From positions 2,356,001 through 2,420,000 of the forward strand of contig NZ_JAWJZH010000001.1 of the NCBI RefSeq assembly GCF_033063295.1: a stretch of DNA of 64,000 nucleotides, in the 5' to 3' direction. This document shows, piece by piece, positions 9,201 through 18,444 of this stretch. Under the pieces are notes generated by a model. That model worked only from the letters and a program-made list of their open reading frames with translations, was not told the origin of the DNA and did no database searches. This DNA comes from Nitrosomonas sp. Is35 (lineage in GTDB: Bacteria; Pseudomonadota; Gammaproteobacteria; Burkholderiales; Nitrosomonadaceae). The first letter of the stretch is position 1. Each line of letters starts with the position of its first letter. The translations under genes and the position numbers were made by a program.

Positions 9201-9654
9201 TGGGTTCCCAGTCGGTAATGAGCTTATGGATTCCGGCGGCATCCTTGCATTTCAGGATACTTTCACGAAACTGCTTATCGCTGAACATTTGCGCCAGCTC
9301 GCTTAGAATCTGCAAATGCTTGTCAGTGGCTTTTTCCGGAACCAGCAAAATACAGGCAATATTGACCGGTTGACCATCCGGCGCGTCAAACGGTATCGCT
9401 TCCTTCATGGTCACCAGCGCAGCGATCGCTTCGCGCAATCCCTTGATCCGGCCATGCGGGATGGCGACACCTTGCCCTAATCCGGTTGAGCCGAGTTTTT
9501 CACGCGCAAACAGGCTGTCGAAAACCTGGCTGCGCGCAATTTGATTCGTATTTTCAAATAACAATCCAGCTTGTTCAAAAACACGTTTTTTGCTGCTGAC
9601 ATCAAGATCGACAATGAAATTGGTCAATGGCAGCAATTGCGAAATTTGATTCAT
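9187..9654 (-). CDS. ptsN: Nitrogen-regulatory PTS IIA protein
   Basis: EIIA(Ntr)-type protein with the phosphorylatable histidine in GQGVAIPHGRIKGL (about residue 72). It belongs to the nitrogen PTS, which controls potassium transport, stress and nitrogen responses instead of sugar uptake. The start at 9654 (MNQISQLLPL) gives 155 residues, the usual size; an in-frame extension to 9711 lacks family similarity. It lies downstream of rpoN and hpf and upstream of hprK, the standard rpoN-cluster order. Confidence 0.94.
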   Translation of the reverse strand: MNQISQLLPLTNFIVDLDVSSKKRVFEQAGLLFENTNQIARSQVFDSLFAREKLGSTGLGQGVAIPHGRIKGLREAIAALVTMKEAIPFDAPDGQPVNIACILLVPEKATDKHLQILSELAQMFSDKQFRESILKCKDAAGIHKLITDWEPNVAN

Positions 9655-9725
9655 GGAAAATGGAATACTTTCTTCTAAATGATAATACCGCGGGTCATGC
9701 TGAAACCGCATGATGCCGCAACATC

Positions 9726-10052
9726 TTATTGTTCAAGATCCTGATCTTTCAGTGCGCCGTGATTGCGCCGTTCAAGATTCTTTTCCTTGTGTTTGAGGAT
9801 TTGCCGGTCCAGCTTGTCAACCAGGCTATCAATCGATGCGTACATGTCTTCGCTGTCGGTCTCGACAAAAATATCTTTACCGCGTATATGAACATTAGCT
9901 TCAGCCTTTTGCTTAAGCTTTTCAACCGAGAGAATGACGCTGACATCAATGACATGATCAAAATGGCGTTTAATTTTACTGATTTTTGAAGTGACATAAT
10001 CACGCATGGCATCAGTAATCTCTACATGGTTACCGGTAAGTTTAAGGTTCAT
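9726..10052 (-). CDS. hpf: Ribosome hibernation promoting factor (short HPF/RaiA type)
   Basis: 108 residues, corresponding to the short HPF form without the dimerising C-terminal domain. It begins MNLKLTGNHVEITDAMRDYV and contains the conserved ADVHIRGKD-like stretch (here EANVHIRGKDIFVET). It binds the 30S decoding region and helps form inactive 100S ribosomes in stationary phase. It is located directly downstream of rpoN, as in most gamma- and betaproteobacteria. Confidence 0.95.
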   Translation of the reverse strand: MNLKLTGNHVEITDAMRDYVTSKISKIKRHFDHVIDVSVILSVEKLKQKAEANVHIRGKDIFVETDSEDMYASIDSLVDKLDRQILKHKEKNLERRNHGALKDQDLEQ

Positions 10053-10070
10053 ATCCTTCCTCTAATTTGA

Positions 10071-11522
10071 TTAAATGGACTTGCGAAGATTTGCCGCGGG
10101 AATCTGTAGCGATTCCCGGTACTTCGCAATGGTTCGACGCGCAACAACAATACCCTGTTGCTCAAGAATACTTGAAATTTTATTATCGCTCAGCGGCTTC
10201 CTTGGATTTTCTTCCTGTACCAATTGTTTGATCAACGCACGAATTGCCGTGGCTGAACAAGCGCCGCCTGAATCTGTGGCAACATGGCTGCCAAAAAAAT
10301 ATTTGAGCTCAAAAATACCTCGCGGAGTATACATAAATTTTTGTGTCGTTACCCGTGATACTGTGGATTCATGCAGATCCAAAGTTTCCGCAATCTCGCG
10401 CAGCACCAGCGGGCGCATCGCAATTGCACCGTGTTCAAAAAATTGCTGCTGCCGCTCCACGATGGCATTGGCTACTTTCAGAATGGTATTGAAGCGTTGC
10501 TGTATATTTTTTATTAACCATTTGGCCTCATTCAGCTGACTGACTAATTGACGCGCGGAATGATGCTCCTGTTTGAGTATGTTAGCATAGAGATGGTTTA
10601 TATTGAGGCGCGGAATCGCATTCGCATTAAGATGTGCAACCCATACACCGCCTCTTTTCGTCACCGTAATATCGGGCACAATGTAGCGTTCGCTATGAGA
10701 ACCAAATTGCGCACCCGGCTTAGGGTTCAAACTGGTAATCAGTTTGTTGACAGCACGAAGGCTCTCATCATCACACGCCAACAGCTTTTTTATTTGACCG
10801 AAATCATGAGAAGCCAGAATTTCCAGATAATCCCGCACTACCTTGATCGCTTGGTCACGGTGACCAGCATTACTTGGCATCGCCTGTAGCTGCAATAGCA
10901 AGCACTCCTGCAAATTGCGCGCCCCCACGCCCGCAGGATCAAAATGCTGCAAGCGTTGCAACGCACTTTGCAAATCATCGGCACCGATGTTTAGCTCCTC
11001 GGGCAGCAGAGTCATCAACTCGTTTAAATCTTGTAACAGATAGCCATCATCGTCCAGACTGTCGATCAGCAAGCCGATAATTATTTTTTCACGCTCGGAA
11101 ATCTGACTCAAGCAGGTTTGAAAATTCAAGTGCTCCCGCAAACTTAAAGGCTTATCAGGTATCTGCGGTCCATCCAGATCATCATCTTCAGGAGTACCAT
11201 AAGAGACAATATTGTCTTGCTGCCATTCCGGATCGTGCTCAAAATCCTCTTCGCGCTCCGCTTTAACTTCGGTTGATTCCGCTTCTGCTGCAATAGCGTC
11301 AGAATCTGCTGATTCGGAAGCGGTTTCCGGGTGTTCGGATGAGACAACCGCTGGCGGGGCGCTCCACTCCTCCCCCAATTCCAGCAATGGATTCTCTTGC
11401 ACCATTCTCTCAATTTCTTGATTCAGTTCAACGGTGGATAATTGCAACAACCGGATAGATTGCTGCAATTGGGGAGTCAGTCTGAGTTGCTGCGATACTT
11501 TTAATTGGAGTGTCTGCTTCAT
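10071..11522 (-). CDS. rpoN: RNA polymerase sigma-54 factor
   Basis: 483-residue sigma-54. The N-terminal activator-responsive region I is Gln/Leu-rich (LRLTPQLQQSIRLLQLSTVE). A strongly acidic region II linker follows (about residues 55-125). The C-terminal RpoN box that reads the -24 element is intact (ARRTIAKYRESLQIP). It lies 54 bases after lptB in the lpt-rpoN-hpf-ptsN-hprK series. Sigma-54 promoters were not searched exhaustively; the flagellar genes at the window start are plausible targets only by analogy. Confidence 0.97.
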   Translation of the reverse strand: MKQTLQLKVSQQLRLTPQLQQSIRLLQLSTVELNQEIERMVQENPLLELGEEWSAPPAVVSSEHPETASESADSDAIAAEAESTEVKAEREEDFEHDPEWQQDNIVSYGTPEDDDLDGPQIPDKPLSLREHLNFQTCLSQISEREKIIIGLLIDSLDDDGYLLQDLNELMTLLPEELNIGADDLQSALQRLQHFDPAGVGARNLQECLLLQLQAMPSNAGHRDQAIKVVRDYLEILASHDFGQIKKLLACDDESLRAVNKLITSLNPKPGAQFGSHSERYIVPDITVTKRGGVWVAHLNANAIPRLNINHLYANILKQEHHSARQLVSQLNEAKWLIKNIQQRFNTILKVANAIVERQQQFFEHGAIAMRPLVLREIAETLDLHESTVSRVTTQKFMYTPRGIFELKYFFGSHVATDSGGACSATAIRALIKQLVQEENPRKPLSDNKISSILEQQGIVVARRTIAKYRESLQIPAANLRKSI

Positions 11523-11576
11523 AATCCTGAAAAAACAATAATCGCCAATCGATTCAGTTGCAGTCCGCCCGGAACG

Positions 11577-12299
11577 CTATAGCCGGAAGTGTTCCCCCAA
11601 ATAGACTTCTCTAACTTTTTCATTATTGATGATCTCTTCAGGTTTACCTTGGGCCAGCACGTGGCCTTCGCTGATGATATAAGCCCTGTCACAAATACCT
11701 AAAGTCTCGCGCACATTATGATCAGTAATGAGAACACCGATCCCCCTTTCCTTTAGAAAGGAAATCACCTTCTGAATATCGATGACAGCAATCGGATCCA
11801 CGCCGGCAAACGGTTCATCCAACAGAATAAACCGCGGCTGGGACGCCAATGCACGCGCTATTTCAACACGGCGGCGTTCACCTCCGGACAGACTGATTGC
11901 GGCATTATCGCGCAAATGACTGATGTGTAAATCGTGTAATAAGTCATCTAAATACCGCTGTTTCGTGTCTTCATCGAAAGGCTGCAATTCCAGGATCGCG
12001 AGAATATTTTCTTCAACGGTCAAACGCCGGAAAATGGAGGCTTCTTGCGGCAGGTAACTTAATCCGAGTTTTGCGCGCTGGTGAATCGCCATCTGACCTA
12101 AATCCTGATCGTTCAGATAAATTCCGCCGCCATCCAGCGGCACCAAGCCGACAATCATATAAAAACAGGTCGTTTTACCGGCGCCATTGGGCCCCAGCAA
12201 ACCAATCACCTCACCGCTGCCCAGTGAAAAAGACACATCCTGCACAACCGTGCGTGATTTATAGCGTTTTTTTAAATTACTCGCTCTTAACTCACTCAT
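11577..12299 (-). CDS. lptB: LPS export ABC transporter ATP-binding protein
   Basis: LptB powers extraction of lipopolysaccharide from the inner membrane with LptF/LptG. Walker A is GPNGAGKTT, the ABC signature [15 protein letters not shown], and Walker [14 protein letters not shown]. The start at 12299 ([13 protein letters not shown]) gives 240 residues, the family size; an in-frame extension to 12422 would run into lptA and has no family similarity. It follows lptA by 34 bases. Confidence 0.96.
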   Translation of the reverse strand: MSELRASNLKKRYKSRTVVQDVSFSLGSGEVIGLLGPNGAGKTTCFYMIVGLVPLDGGGIYLNDQDLGQMAIHQRAKLGLSYLPQEASIFRRLTVEENILAILELQPFDEDTKQRYLDDLLHDLHISHLRDNAAISLSGGERRRVEIARALASQPRFILLDEPFAGVDPIAVIDIQKVISFLKERGIGVLITDHNVRETLGICDRAYIISEGHVLAQGKPEEIINNEKVREVYLGEHFRL

Positions 12300-12333
12300 T
12301 TTATGAGATTCATTCCACTCGTTGACCGGTGAC

Positions 12334-12867
12334 TTATTCTTCGGGTTTATTTTTAGGCTGGATGGTGATACGCACCCGCTTATCGGGGCCGCTTTCAACA
12401 CCGCGCTCCTTGCTGCCGACAACCTTGAAAAACTCGGTGGTCATATCATAGGAAATATAGTCGCCCTGCACTTCATCGGAGCCTCGCTTCAGCCGCGCTT
12501 GCCGGAACAATTCGATTTTGTCCGCTTTACTATCGTATTCCGCCCGTTCGCTCCATCCCTCGACGTATTCATTCATGCGATCGCGTTTCTGCCGGAAACT
12601 CACCAAGTCCCCCGTTGCGGTAGCATGCCGGAATCCTTGCGGATCCTCCTTCATCACCACTTTATTGGCCAGTATGCGCAGCGTTCCTTGCGTCAGTACG
12701 ACGTTCCCCGTGAATGTGCTAATCCGGATGCCTTCCTTACGATTCACATCCTCCACCGTAGCGTGATCCGCTTCCAGATGCATCGGCTTCTCACGATCGG
12801 CGCGCTCAGCCATAGCCGGTTGGATAAAAAATAAACTAGCAAAACCAACAACGAACAGTATCTTCAT
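12334..12867 (-). CDS. lptA: LPS transport periplasmic protein LptA
   Basis: LptA forms the periplasmic bridge that carries lipopolysaccharide to the outer membrane. It has a signal peptide ([20 protein letters not shown]) followed by the beta-jellyroll OstA domain, with [20 protein letters not shown] and [13 protein letters not shown]. The 177-residue length is normal. It sits 11 bases after lptC and 34 before lptB, so the three are one unit. Confidence 0.93.
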   Translation of the reverse strand: MKILFVVGFASLFFIQPAMAERADREKPMHLEADHATVEDVNRKEGIRISTFTGNVVLTQGTLRILANKVVMKEDPQGFRHATATGDLVSFRQKRDRMNEYVEGWSERAEYDSKADKIELFRQARLKRGSDEVQGDYISYDMTTEFFKVVGSKERGVESGPDKRVRITIQPKNKPEE

Positions 12868-12878
12868 ATTTTATTCAA

Positions 12879-13445
12879 TTACTTTTTATTAACAGCTTTT
12901 ACATTGGACAGGAGCTGTATCATCCCGGTACGGTTGTTGAACTCCAATCCGTTCGCATTGACCGTGGTCTTAAATCTTGAAATGGTTACGTCCTGGTCTG
13001 ACTTAATCAAGCTTTCGTCCGGAATAAGATGCAAGAAATTAGTCGCTAAAGTAATCTTGCTTTTATCATCATCCGTTCCTCGGATAGCCGTCACATCTCC
13101 GGTTAAATAAATATCCTTACCTTTACTGATTATGACCGCCCGATCCGCAAACAAACGCATCAACGGTTTCTCCGGTTCGATGTTGATAAAATTGACATGC
13201 TCCAATTCGGTAACTTTATCATCAAGGTAATGAAATAATTTTTGCGCGGTGAATTTACGCTGAATCGCATGCTCGTATTCTATCCGGATGCCGGATAAAT
13301 TCTCCGCAATATAATCCGGATTGCGATACAAATCCTCATCCTTCACTTGTTCCGGCGGCCGGGTCAGACGATCCAGCCAGAAGGTCAAAAAGATCAACAA
13401 GACTATGAGAATCAAAGGAGATCTGATATGTAGGCGAGCGCTCAT
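12879..13445 (-). CDS. lptC: LPS export protein LptC
   Basis: Bitopic inner-membrane protein connecting LptBFG to LptA. One N-terminal transmembrane helix (LILIVLLIFLTFWL, about residues 11-24) is followed by a periplasmic LptC domain (YIAENLSGIRIEYE, then LFADRAVIISKGKDIYLTGD). At 188 residues it is typical. It is the first visible gene of the lptC-lptA-lptB-rpoN run; kdsC, often just upstream, is absent because the divergent nadA gene follows. Confidence 0.92.
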   Translation of the reverse strand: MSARLHIRSPLILIVLLIFLTFWLDRLTRPPEQVKDEDLYRNPDYIAENLSGIRIEYEHAIQRKFTAQKLFHYLDDKVTELEHVNFINIEPEKPLMRLFADRAVIISKGKDIYLTGDVTAIRGTDDDKSKITLATNFLHLIPDESLIKSDQDVTISRFKTTVNANGLEFNNRTGMIQLLSNVKAVNKK

Positions 13446-13659
13446 CTGGAAATTTTATTCGTTTCTTTAACTGCGGCAATTTGGAATCGGACCAACACTG
13501 CCGATTAAAATTTCCACTTTTATGAATTATAACAGAACACTAATTCTCATTTTATGAATCGATTCTCACTGCGGCCCTTTAAATTTCAGCTTGAATCTAT
13601 ATCTTAAAGTAGAGTAATGTGCATCATTCAATCAACAAATTGGGAAGAATAGGATCGCG

Positions 13660-14757
13660 ATGCATCAAGAAGCCTTTGAATTTGAACAGTATGATCAACT
13701 GCAGGATGAAATATGCGCGCAACGCATCGTCAGCGCCAAAAAAGCGTTGGGAAAGCGTGCCGTCATTCTGGCTCATCATTATCAACGCGCCGATGTATAC
13801 CGGCACGCAGACTTGACCGGTGATTCCTTAAAGCTTTCCCATCTGGCCGCGCAAACAGATGCGGATTATCTGGTATTCTGTGGTGTGCACTTCATGGCGG
13901 AAGTCGCGGACATGCTTTCCAGTTCCGAACAAATCGCTATTCTGCCCGACATGGCGGCCGGCTGCTCCATGGCCGACATGGCCAATCTCGCCAATGTCGA
14001 ACGCGCCTGGCGTGAGCTTGCGGAAATACTAAATCCCGATGAAGTGATCACTCCCGTGACCTACATCAATTCCGCCGCCGACCTGAAAGCGTTCTGCGGG
14101 GAACACGAAGGTATCGTCTGCACCTCCAGCAATGCCGGTAAAGTTCTGCAATGGTCGTTCAAACAACGCGAAAAAGTGCTGTTTTTCCCTGACCAGCATC
14201 TGGGCCGCTGGAGCGGAAATCAATTAGGTATTCCGCTGGATGAAATGGTGGTATGGAATTTTGACGAACCGATGGGCGGATTGACGCCCGAACAAATTAA
14301 GAAAGCCAAAATTCTGTTGTGGAAAGGCCATTGTTCGGTGCATCAAATGTTTCAGCCGCAGCATATTATCCGTTTCCGCAATCAACATCCCGATGGCATT
14401 GTGATCTCGCATCCGGAATGCAGCTTTGAAGTGTGCAAGGCATCGGACTATGTCGGTTCGACGGAATACATCATCAGAACCATCGCAGCCGCAAAAAGCG
14501 GCACACGCTGGCTGGTTGGCACGGAATTGAATCTGGTCAGCCGGATCGCCGAGGAATTCAAATCTCAAGATAAAATTGTTCAATTCATGTCGCCGATGGT
14601 ATGTATGTGTTCGACCATGGCGCGGATCGACCCCCAGCATCTGGCCTGGGCGCTGGAAAATCTGGTTAACGGCAATGTGGTCAATCAGATCAAAGTGCCT
14701 GAACATGAGGCCAAACTGGCAAAAGTGGCGTTGGATAGAATGCTGAGCATCTCGTAA
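13660..14757 (+). CDS. nadA: Quinolinate synthase A
   Basis: NadA condenses iminoaspartate with dihydroxyacetone phosphate to quinolinate in NAD synthesis, using an oxygen-sensitive [4Fe-4S] cluster. The three expected cluster-cysteine regions are present: FCGVHFMAE, SHPECSFEVC and PMVCMCSTMARI. The N-terminal VILAHHYQRADV is the characteristic substrate-binding segment. Length 365 aa. It is divergent from lptC across about 214 bases, which should hold both promoters. Confidence 0.96.
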   Translation: MHQEAFEFEQYDQLQDEICAQRIVSAKKALGKRAVILAHHYQRADVYRHADLTGDSLKLSHLAAQTDADYLVFCGVHFMAEVADMLSSSEQIAILPDMAAGCSMADMANLANVERAWRELAEILNPDEVITPVTYINSAADLKAFCGEHEGIVCTSSNAGKVLQWSFKQREKVLFFPDQHLGRWSGNQLGIPLDEMVVWNFDEPMGGLTPEQIKKAKILLWKGHCSVHQMFQPQHIIRFRNQHPDGIVISHPECSFEVCKASDYVGSTEYIIRTIAAAKSGTRWLVGTELNLVSRIAEEFKSQDKIVQFMSPMVCMCSTMARIDPQHLAWALENLVNGNVVNQIKVPEHEAKLAKVALDRMLSIS

Positions 14758-14881
14758 CCGCGTCGCATCAATCCGTGTCTGGAAATCCGCCGACCGTTTG
14801 TTGCAACATGCCGGAACATTTCCACCGGCTGATTGACCGCGTATTAATGCCTATCGCACCGGCACAGCGCTTGTTTTCTCC

Positions 14882-16054
14882 ATGAGAAATTTTCACTTTG
14901 TTGAGAACAATCACGTCACTTTACTGCACAATGGCGCGGAGTATTTCCCGGAATTAGAAGCTGCAATCGACAAAGCGCACACTGAAATTCACCTGGAAAC
15001 GTATATTTTTGAATACGATGCAATTGGTAGAAAAATCGCCGATGCTTTAAAACGTGCGGCTCAGCGTGGTGTAGCCGTGTTTCTGCTGCTCGATGGCTTC
15101 GGCTCGCAGGATTTCCCCCGGGAAGAAATACAGCGGATGCTGCAAGCGGGCATCAAAGTGCTTATATTCCGGCCGGAATTTATTTTTTCAAAGCCGCGCC
15201 GCTACCGGTTGCGTCGCATGCACCGCAAATTAGCCATCATTGATGCGCAAATCGCTTTCATCGGCGGAATCAATATCATCGACGACGAACATAACCCGGA
15301 AAATCTGACCCCGCGCTTCGATTATGCCGTCATTATCCGTGGCCCGTTACTGGTGCAAGTCCATAAAGCTGTGCGGCATTTATGGCTGATCGTCGCCTGG
15401 GCGCATTTTAAGAAGCGCTGGGGCCATCCTGCCGCGATTAATCCATCCGGTGAATCATGCGGAAATCAAAGAGCCGCATTGCTGATACGCGACAATTGGC
15501 GGCATCGTCACGATATCGAGCACGCTTACTTGGATGCCATTGATCAGGCGCATAGCGAAATTATTATTGCCAGCGCCTATTTTCTGCCGGGAAGAAAATT
15601 CAGCAACGCGCTGAAAAATGCTGCACGGCGCGGTGTGCACGTCGAACTTTTGCTGCAAGGTAAAATCGAATACCGCTTGCAGCATCATGCCACCCAAGCC
15701 CTGTACGAAAATCTCTTGGGAGCGGGAATTAAAATTTATGAATATAATCGCAGTTATTTGCACGCAAAAGTAGCGGTCATTGATCAGCATTGGGCCACAG
15801 TCGGCTCTTCCAATATTGATCCATTTAGCTTGCTGCTTGCGCGCGAGGCCAATGTCGTTATTGAAGATCACGCATTTGCCGCGACCTTAAGAGCCAGTTT
15901 AAAGACGGCCATTGCGCAGCAATCGACCCCTGTGACGCCGGCCAGCAAAAGTATCTTTTCATGGCGCAACTACATCGTGAATTGGCTAAGCTTTCATATC
16001 GTGCGGATGATGCAGGGCATACTGGGATATGACTGGCATGACAATACGCCGTGA
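14882..16054 (+). CDS. Phospholipase D-family cardiolipin synthase (ClsB-like)
   Basis: A 390-residue protein with two HKD catalytic motifs: HRKLAIIDAQIAFIGG (about residues 114-129) and HAKVAVIDQHWATVGSSN (about residues 292-309). The N-terminus (EYFPELEAAIDKAHTEIHLE) is typical of ClsB-type enzymes that join phosphatidylglycerol molecules. There are no N-terminal transmembrane helices, unlike ClsA. The ATG overlaps the stop of a short upstream open frame by ATGA (see findings). ClsB-like is preferred, but other PLD transphosphatidylases cannot be excluded. Confidence 0.85.
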   Translation: MRNFHFVENNHVTLLHNGAEYFPELEAAIDKAHTEIHLETYIFEYDAIGRKIADALKRAAQRGVAVFLLLDGFGSQDFPREEIQRMLQAGIKVLIFRPEFIFSKPRRYRLRRMHRKLAIIDAQIAFIGGINIIDDEHNPENLTPRFDYAVIIRGPLLVQVHKAVRHLWLIVAWAHFKKRWGHPAAINPSGESCGNQRAALLIRDNWRHRHDIEHAYLDAIDQAHSEIIIASAYFLPGRKFSNALKNAARRGVHVELLLQGKIEYRLQHHATQALYENLLGAGIKIYEYNRSYLHAKVAVIDQHWATVGSSNIDPFSLLLAREANVVIEDHAFAATLRASLKTAIAQQSTPVTPASKSIFSWRNYIVNWLSFHIVRMMQGILGYDWHDNTP

Positions 16055-16114
16055 TTCATTTCACCGCATCATGGCATGATTGTTTGCCTTAATCGAGAAT
16101 CGAAAGTTACAACA

Positions 16115-17137
16115 ATGCAACCAACGTTATCCACACCGCAGTCCGGCTTGACCGCGGAGCAACAACAGCAAATTACTGCCGCAGCGGGAATATTATGCGC
16201 GGGCGGAACGGTTGCGTTTCCAACTGAAACGGTTTACGGTCTGGGTGCCGATGCCACCAATCCTTCCGCTATCCACAAGATATACCGGATAAAACAACGC
16301 CCCGCCGATCACCCGCTGATTGTCCATATCGGCGCTATTGCGCATTTGCATTACTGGGCGCAAGCGATTCCGGAATCCGCGTGGAAGCTGGCACAGCACT
16401 TCTGGCCCGGGCCTTTGACATTCATCCTGCAGCGCAACCGGCGCATACCCGATTGCGTAACGGGGGGGCAAGATACTGTAGGGCTGCGTATGCCGGCGCA
16501 TCCCATCGCGTTGGCTTTACTGCAAGCATTGGGCCCGGAAAAAGCATTGGCCGCGCCTTCGGCCAACCGGTTCGGGCGCATCAGTCCGACCACAGCCGCG
16601 CACGTACAGCAAGAATTAGGCCCGGAAGTCGATATGATCCTGGATGGCGGTGCGTGCGCAGTCGGTCTGGAAAGCACCATCATTAGTTTTCACGATGACT
16701 TACCGCAAATACTCAGGCCGGGAGGGATTGCGCTATCCGCGCTTGAAACCGTGCTGGAAGGTCCGGTTCTGCTGGCGCACAACGGCCAGCAAACCATCCG
16801 CACTTCCGGATCCTTGCCCGCGCACTATGCGCCGGTAACGCCATTGCGAATTTACCCTGCGGAGCAACTATGGCAACACGCAGTAGCTCTGGCGGAACAA
16901 GACTTGCGCATACTGGTCATAACCTGGTCCCACAGCGCTCAGTCACGGCCCGCCTTGAGTCAATCCATCGAACAATTCGCCATGCCGTCCGATCCTGTCG
17001 CGTATGGTCAGCAACTGTATGCCAGATTACGGCAGTTTGACCGGGCAGCATTTGATTATCTGCTCGTTGAGGCGCCGCCAGATCATCCGGGATGGTTAGC
17101 CATCACGGATCGTTTGCAACGTGCCAGCTACCACTGA
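16115..17137 (+). CDS. L-threonylcarbamoyladenylate synthase, Sua5 type
   Basis: Makes threonylcarbamoyl-AMP from threonine, bicarbonate and ATP for the universal tRNA t6A37 modification. The YrdC domain occupies about residues 20-205 (GGTVAFPTETVYGLGADA, KRPADHPL-like here KQRPADHPLIVH, and APSANRFGRISPT). A C-terminal Sua5 domain follows (TSGSLPAHYAPVTPLRIY), so this is the long Sua5 form and not the short TsaC. The ATG at 16115 is chosen because the preceding 13 codons show no family similarity. Length 340 aa. Confidence 0.94.
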   Translation: MQPTLSTPQSGLTAEQQQQITAAAGILCAGGTVAFPTETVYGLGADATNPSAIHKIYRIKQRPADHPLIVHIGAIAHLHYWAQAIPESAWKLAQHFWPGPLTFILQRNRRIPDCVTGGQDTVGLRMPAHPIALALLQALGPEKALAAPSANRFGRISPTTAAHVQQELGPEVDMILDGGACAVGLESTIISFHDDLPQILRPGGIALSALETVLEGPVLLAHNGQQTIRTSGSLPAHYAPVTPLRIYPAEQLWQHAVALAEQDLRILVITWSHSAQSRPALSQSIEQFAMPSDPVAYGQQLYARLRQFDRAAFDYLLVEAPPDHPGWLAITDRLQRASYH

Positions 17138-17162
17138 TTCAATACTTACCAAGACTAATACA

Positions 17163-17933
17163 ATGAATACAAATAATAAATTACAAGCTGTACTATTTGA
17201 TGTTGACGGCACGCTTGCCGACACGGAACAAGATGGTCATCGTTTGGCTTTCAATGCCGCCTTCAAACAATTCCATCTCGACTGGAATTGGGATATCGAT
17301 CTTTATGGTGAGTTATTGCAAATTACCGGTGGCAAAGAGCGGATTCGCTATTTCATGGAAAGATATGCACCCGCCGAGCTCGACAAAAGCAATCTGACCG
17401 AATGGATCGCCAGTCTGCACAAAACCAAAACCAAGCATTTTGAGTCGTTGATGGAAACCGGCAACATCCCGTTACGTCCCGGTGTCGCCCGGTTGATTCA
17501 CGAGTTGCGCCGGGAAAAAGTAAAGCTTGCGATCGCAACCACGACGACGATGGAAAATGTCACTGCGCTGCTTAAATCGACGCTAGGTGAAGAATCGATC
17601 GGCTGGTTTGATGTGATCGGCGCGGGCGACATCGTGCCGTTGAAAAAACCGGCGCCGGATATTTACCACTGGGTGCTCGATCAACTCAAACTAACCGCGC
17701 CGCAATGCATCGCCATAGAAGATTCGGAAAACGGCTTGAAATCAGCACGTGCGGCAAATCTTTCCACCCTCATTACTGTCAGCGGTTATACTCGTTCACA
17801 AGATTTTAGCGGTGCGGTGACTATTCTGTCCGATCTGGGCGAACCATCCCAGCCATTCACACACATGGGCGGTGTAACCCTTGAGCGGGGATGGGTCGAT
17901 TATAAAACACTCAATAACCTGATCAATCCTTAG
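17163..17933 (+). CDS. HAD phosphatase of the CbbY type
   Basis: HAD-superfamily hydrolase with the nucleophile motif DVDGTLADTE (about residues 13-22), the cap segment AFNAAFKQFHLDWNWD, the ITGGKERI loop, and motifs II-IV (ATTTT, KKPAPDIY, EDSENG). The N-terminal pattern is that of CbbY, which in autotrophs removes xylulose-1,5-bisphosphate, an inhibitory by-product of RuBisCO. The substrate is an inference, supported by the probable autotrophic lifestyle. Start at 17163 (MNTNNKLQAV) gives 256 residues; an earlier in-frame codon at 17121 overlaps the sua5 gene. Confidence 0.85.
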   Translation: MNTNNKLQAVLFDVDGTLADTEQDGHRLAFNAAFKQFHLDWNWDIDLYGELLQITGGKERIRYFMERYAPAELDKSNLTEWIASLHKTKTKHFESLMETGNIPLRPGVARLIHELRREKVKLAIATTTTMENVTALLKSTLGEESIGWFDVIGAGDIVPLKKPAPDIYHWVLDQLKLTAPQCIAIEDSENGLKSARAANLSTLITVSGYTRSQDFSGAVTILSDLGEPSQPFTHMGGVTLERGWVDYKTLNNLINP

Positions 17934-18006
17934 TATTCCACCCGTACGAAAAAGATCACTATTGAGCATTGGTAACCTTTTCTTAACCAGCACGGAGGGA
18001 AGTAGC

Positions 18007-18360
18007 ATGAAACTCAAGCAAACTTTAGCGATCACTGTGATCGGCGCCTTGTTTTACTTCAGTTCACAAGCCATAGCAGCGGACGCGCGCCAACATACAA
18101 CGGAAGCGATAAAACACGCGGAGGATGCGCAAATTCACGGCAAAGCCGGACATAGCAAAGCATTGCTGGATCACGCGCAAGAAAGCCTCACCCATGCCAA
18201 AGCCGCCGAAAAAGAGTCTGCTGAGGCACATCAACACATAACCGAGTCGATCAAGCATTTAGAAGAAGCGATTGCGCATGCGAAACAAGATCATGCGGAG
18301 GAAGCGACCAAACATACTGTCGAAGCGTTGAAACACCTGCGGCAATCAGTTGCTGAATAA
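18007..18360 (+). CDS. smbP: Small metal-binding protein SmbP
   Basis: 117-residue precursor with a 24-residue signal peptide ending SSQAIA, leaving a 93-residue mature protein, the size described for Nitrosomonas europaea SmbP. The mature part is a helical array of imperfect heptads rich in His, Glu, Lys and Ala (TEAIKHAEDAQIHG, ALLDHAQESLTHAKAA, TESIKHLEEAIAHAKQ, EALKHLRQ). The N. europaea protein binds several divalent metals in the periplasm. The start at 18007 is supported by a GGAGGGA site; a strong terminator follows. It appears to be a monocistronic unit. Confidence 0.93.
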   Translation: MKLKQTLAITVIGALFYFSSQAIAADARQHTTEAIKHAEDAQIHGKAGHSKALLDHAQESLTHAKAAEKESAEAHQHITESIKHLEEAIAHAKQDHAEEATKHTVEALKHLRQSVAE

Positions 18361-18376
18361 AAAAGCAGCGGACATA

Positions 18377-18413
18377 AAAAAGCGCATAACCTTCTATAGT
18401 TATGCGCTTTTTT
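18377..18413. terminator. Bidirectional rho-independent terminator
   Basis: Perfect 10-base stem AGCGCATAAC / GTTATGCGCT with an 8-base loop, flanked by an A-run on the left and a T-run on the right. It can therefore end smbP on + and nlpD on the minus strand. Confidence 0.9.
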
Positions 18414-18444
18414 GCTATTTCTCGAGCTAGTTTACTACCGGCTA

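Noticed and set aside
14224..14706. 160-codon minus-strand frame opposite nadA
   Set aside because: nadA carries all its cluster cysteines on +; the opposite frame has no ribosome-binding site or motif.
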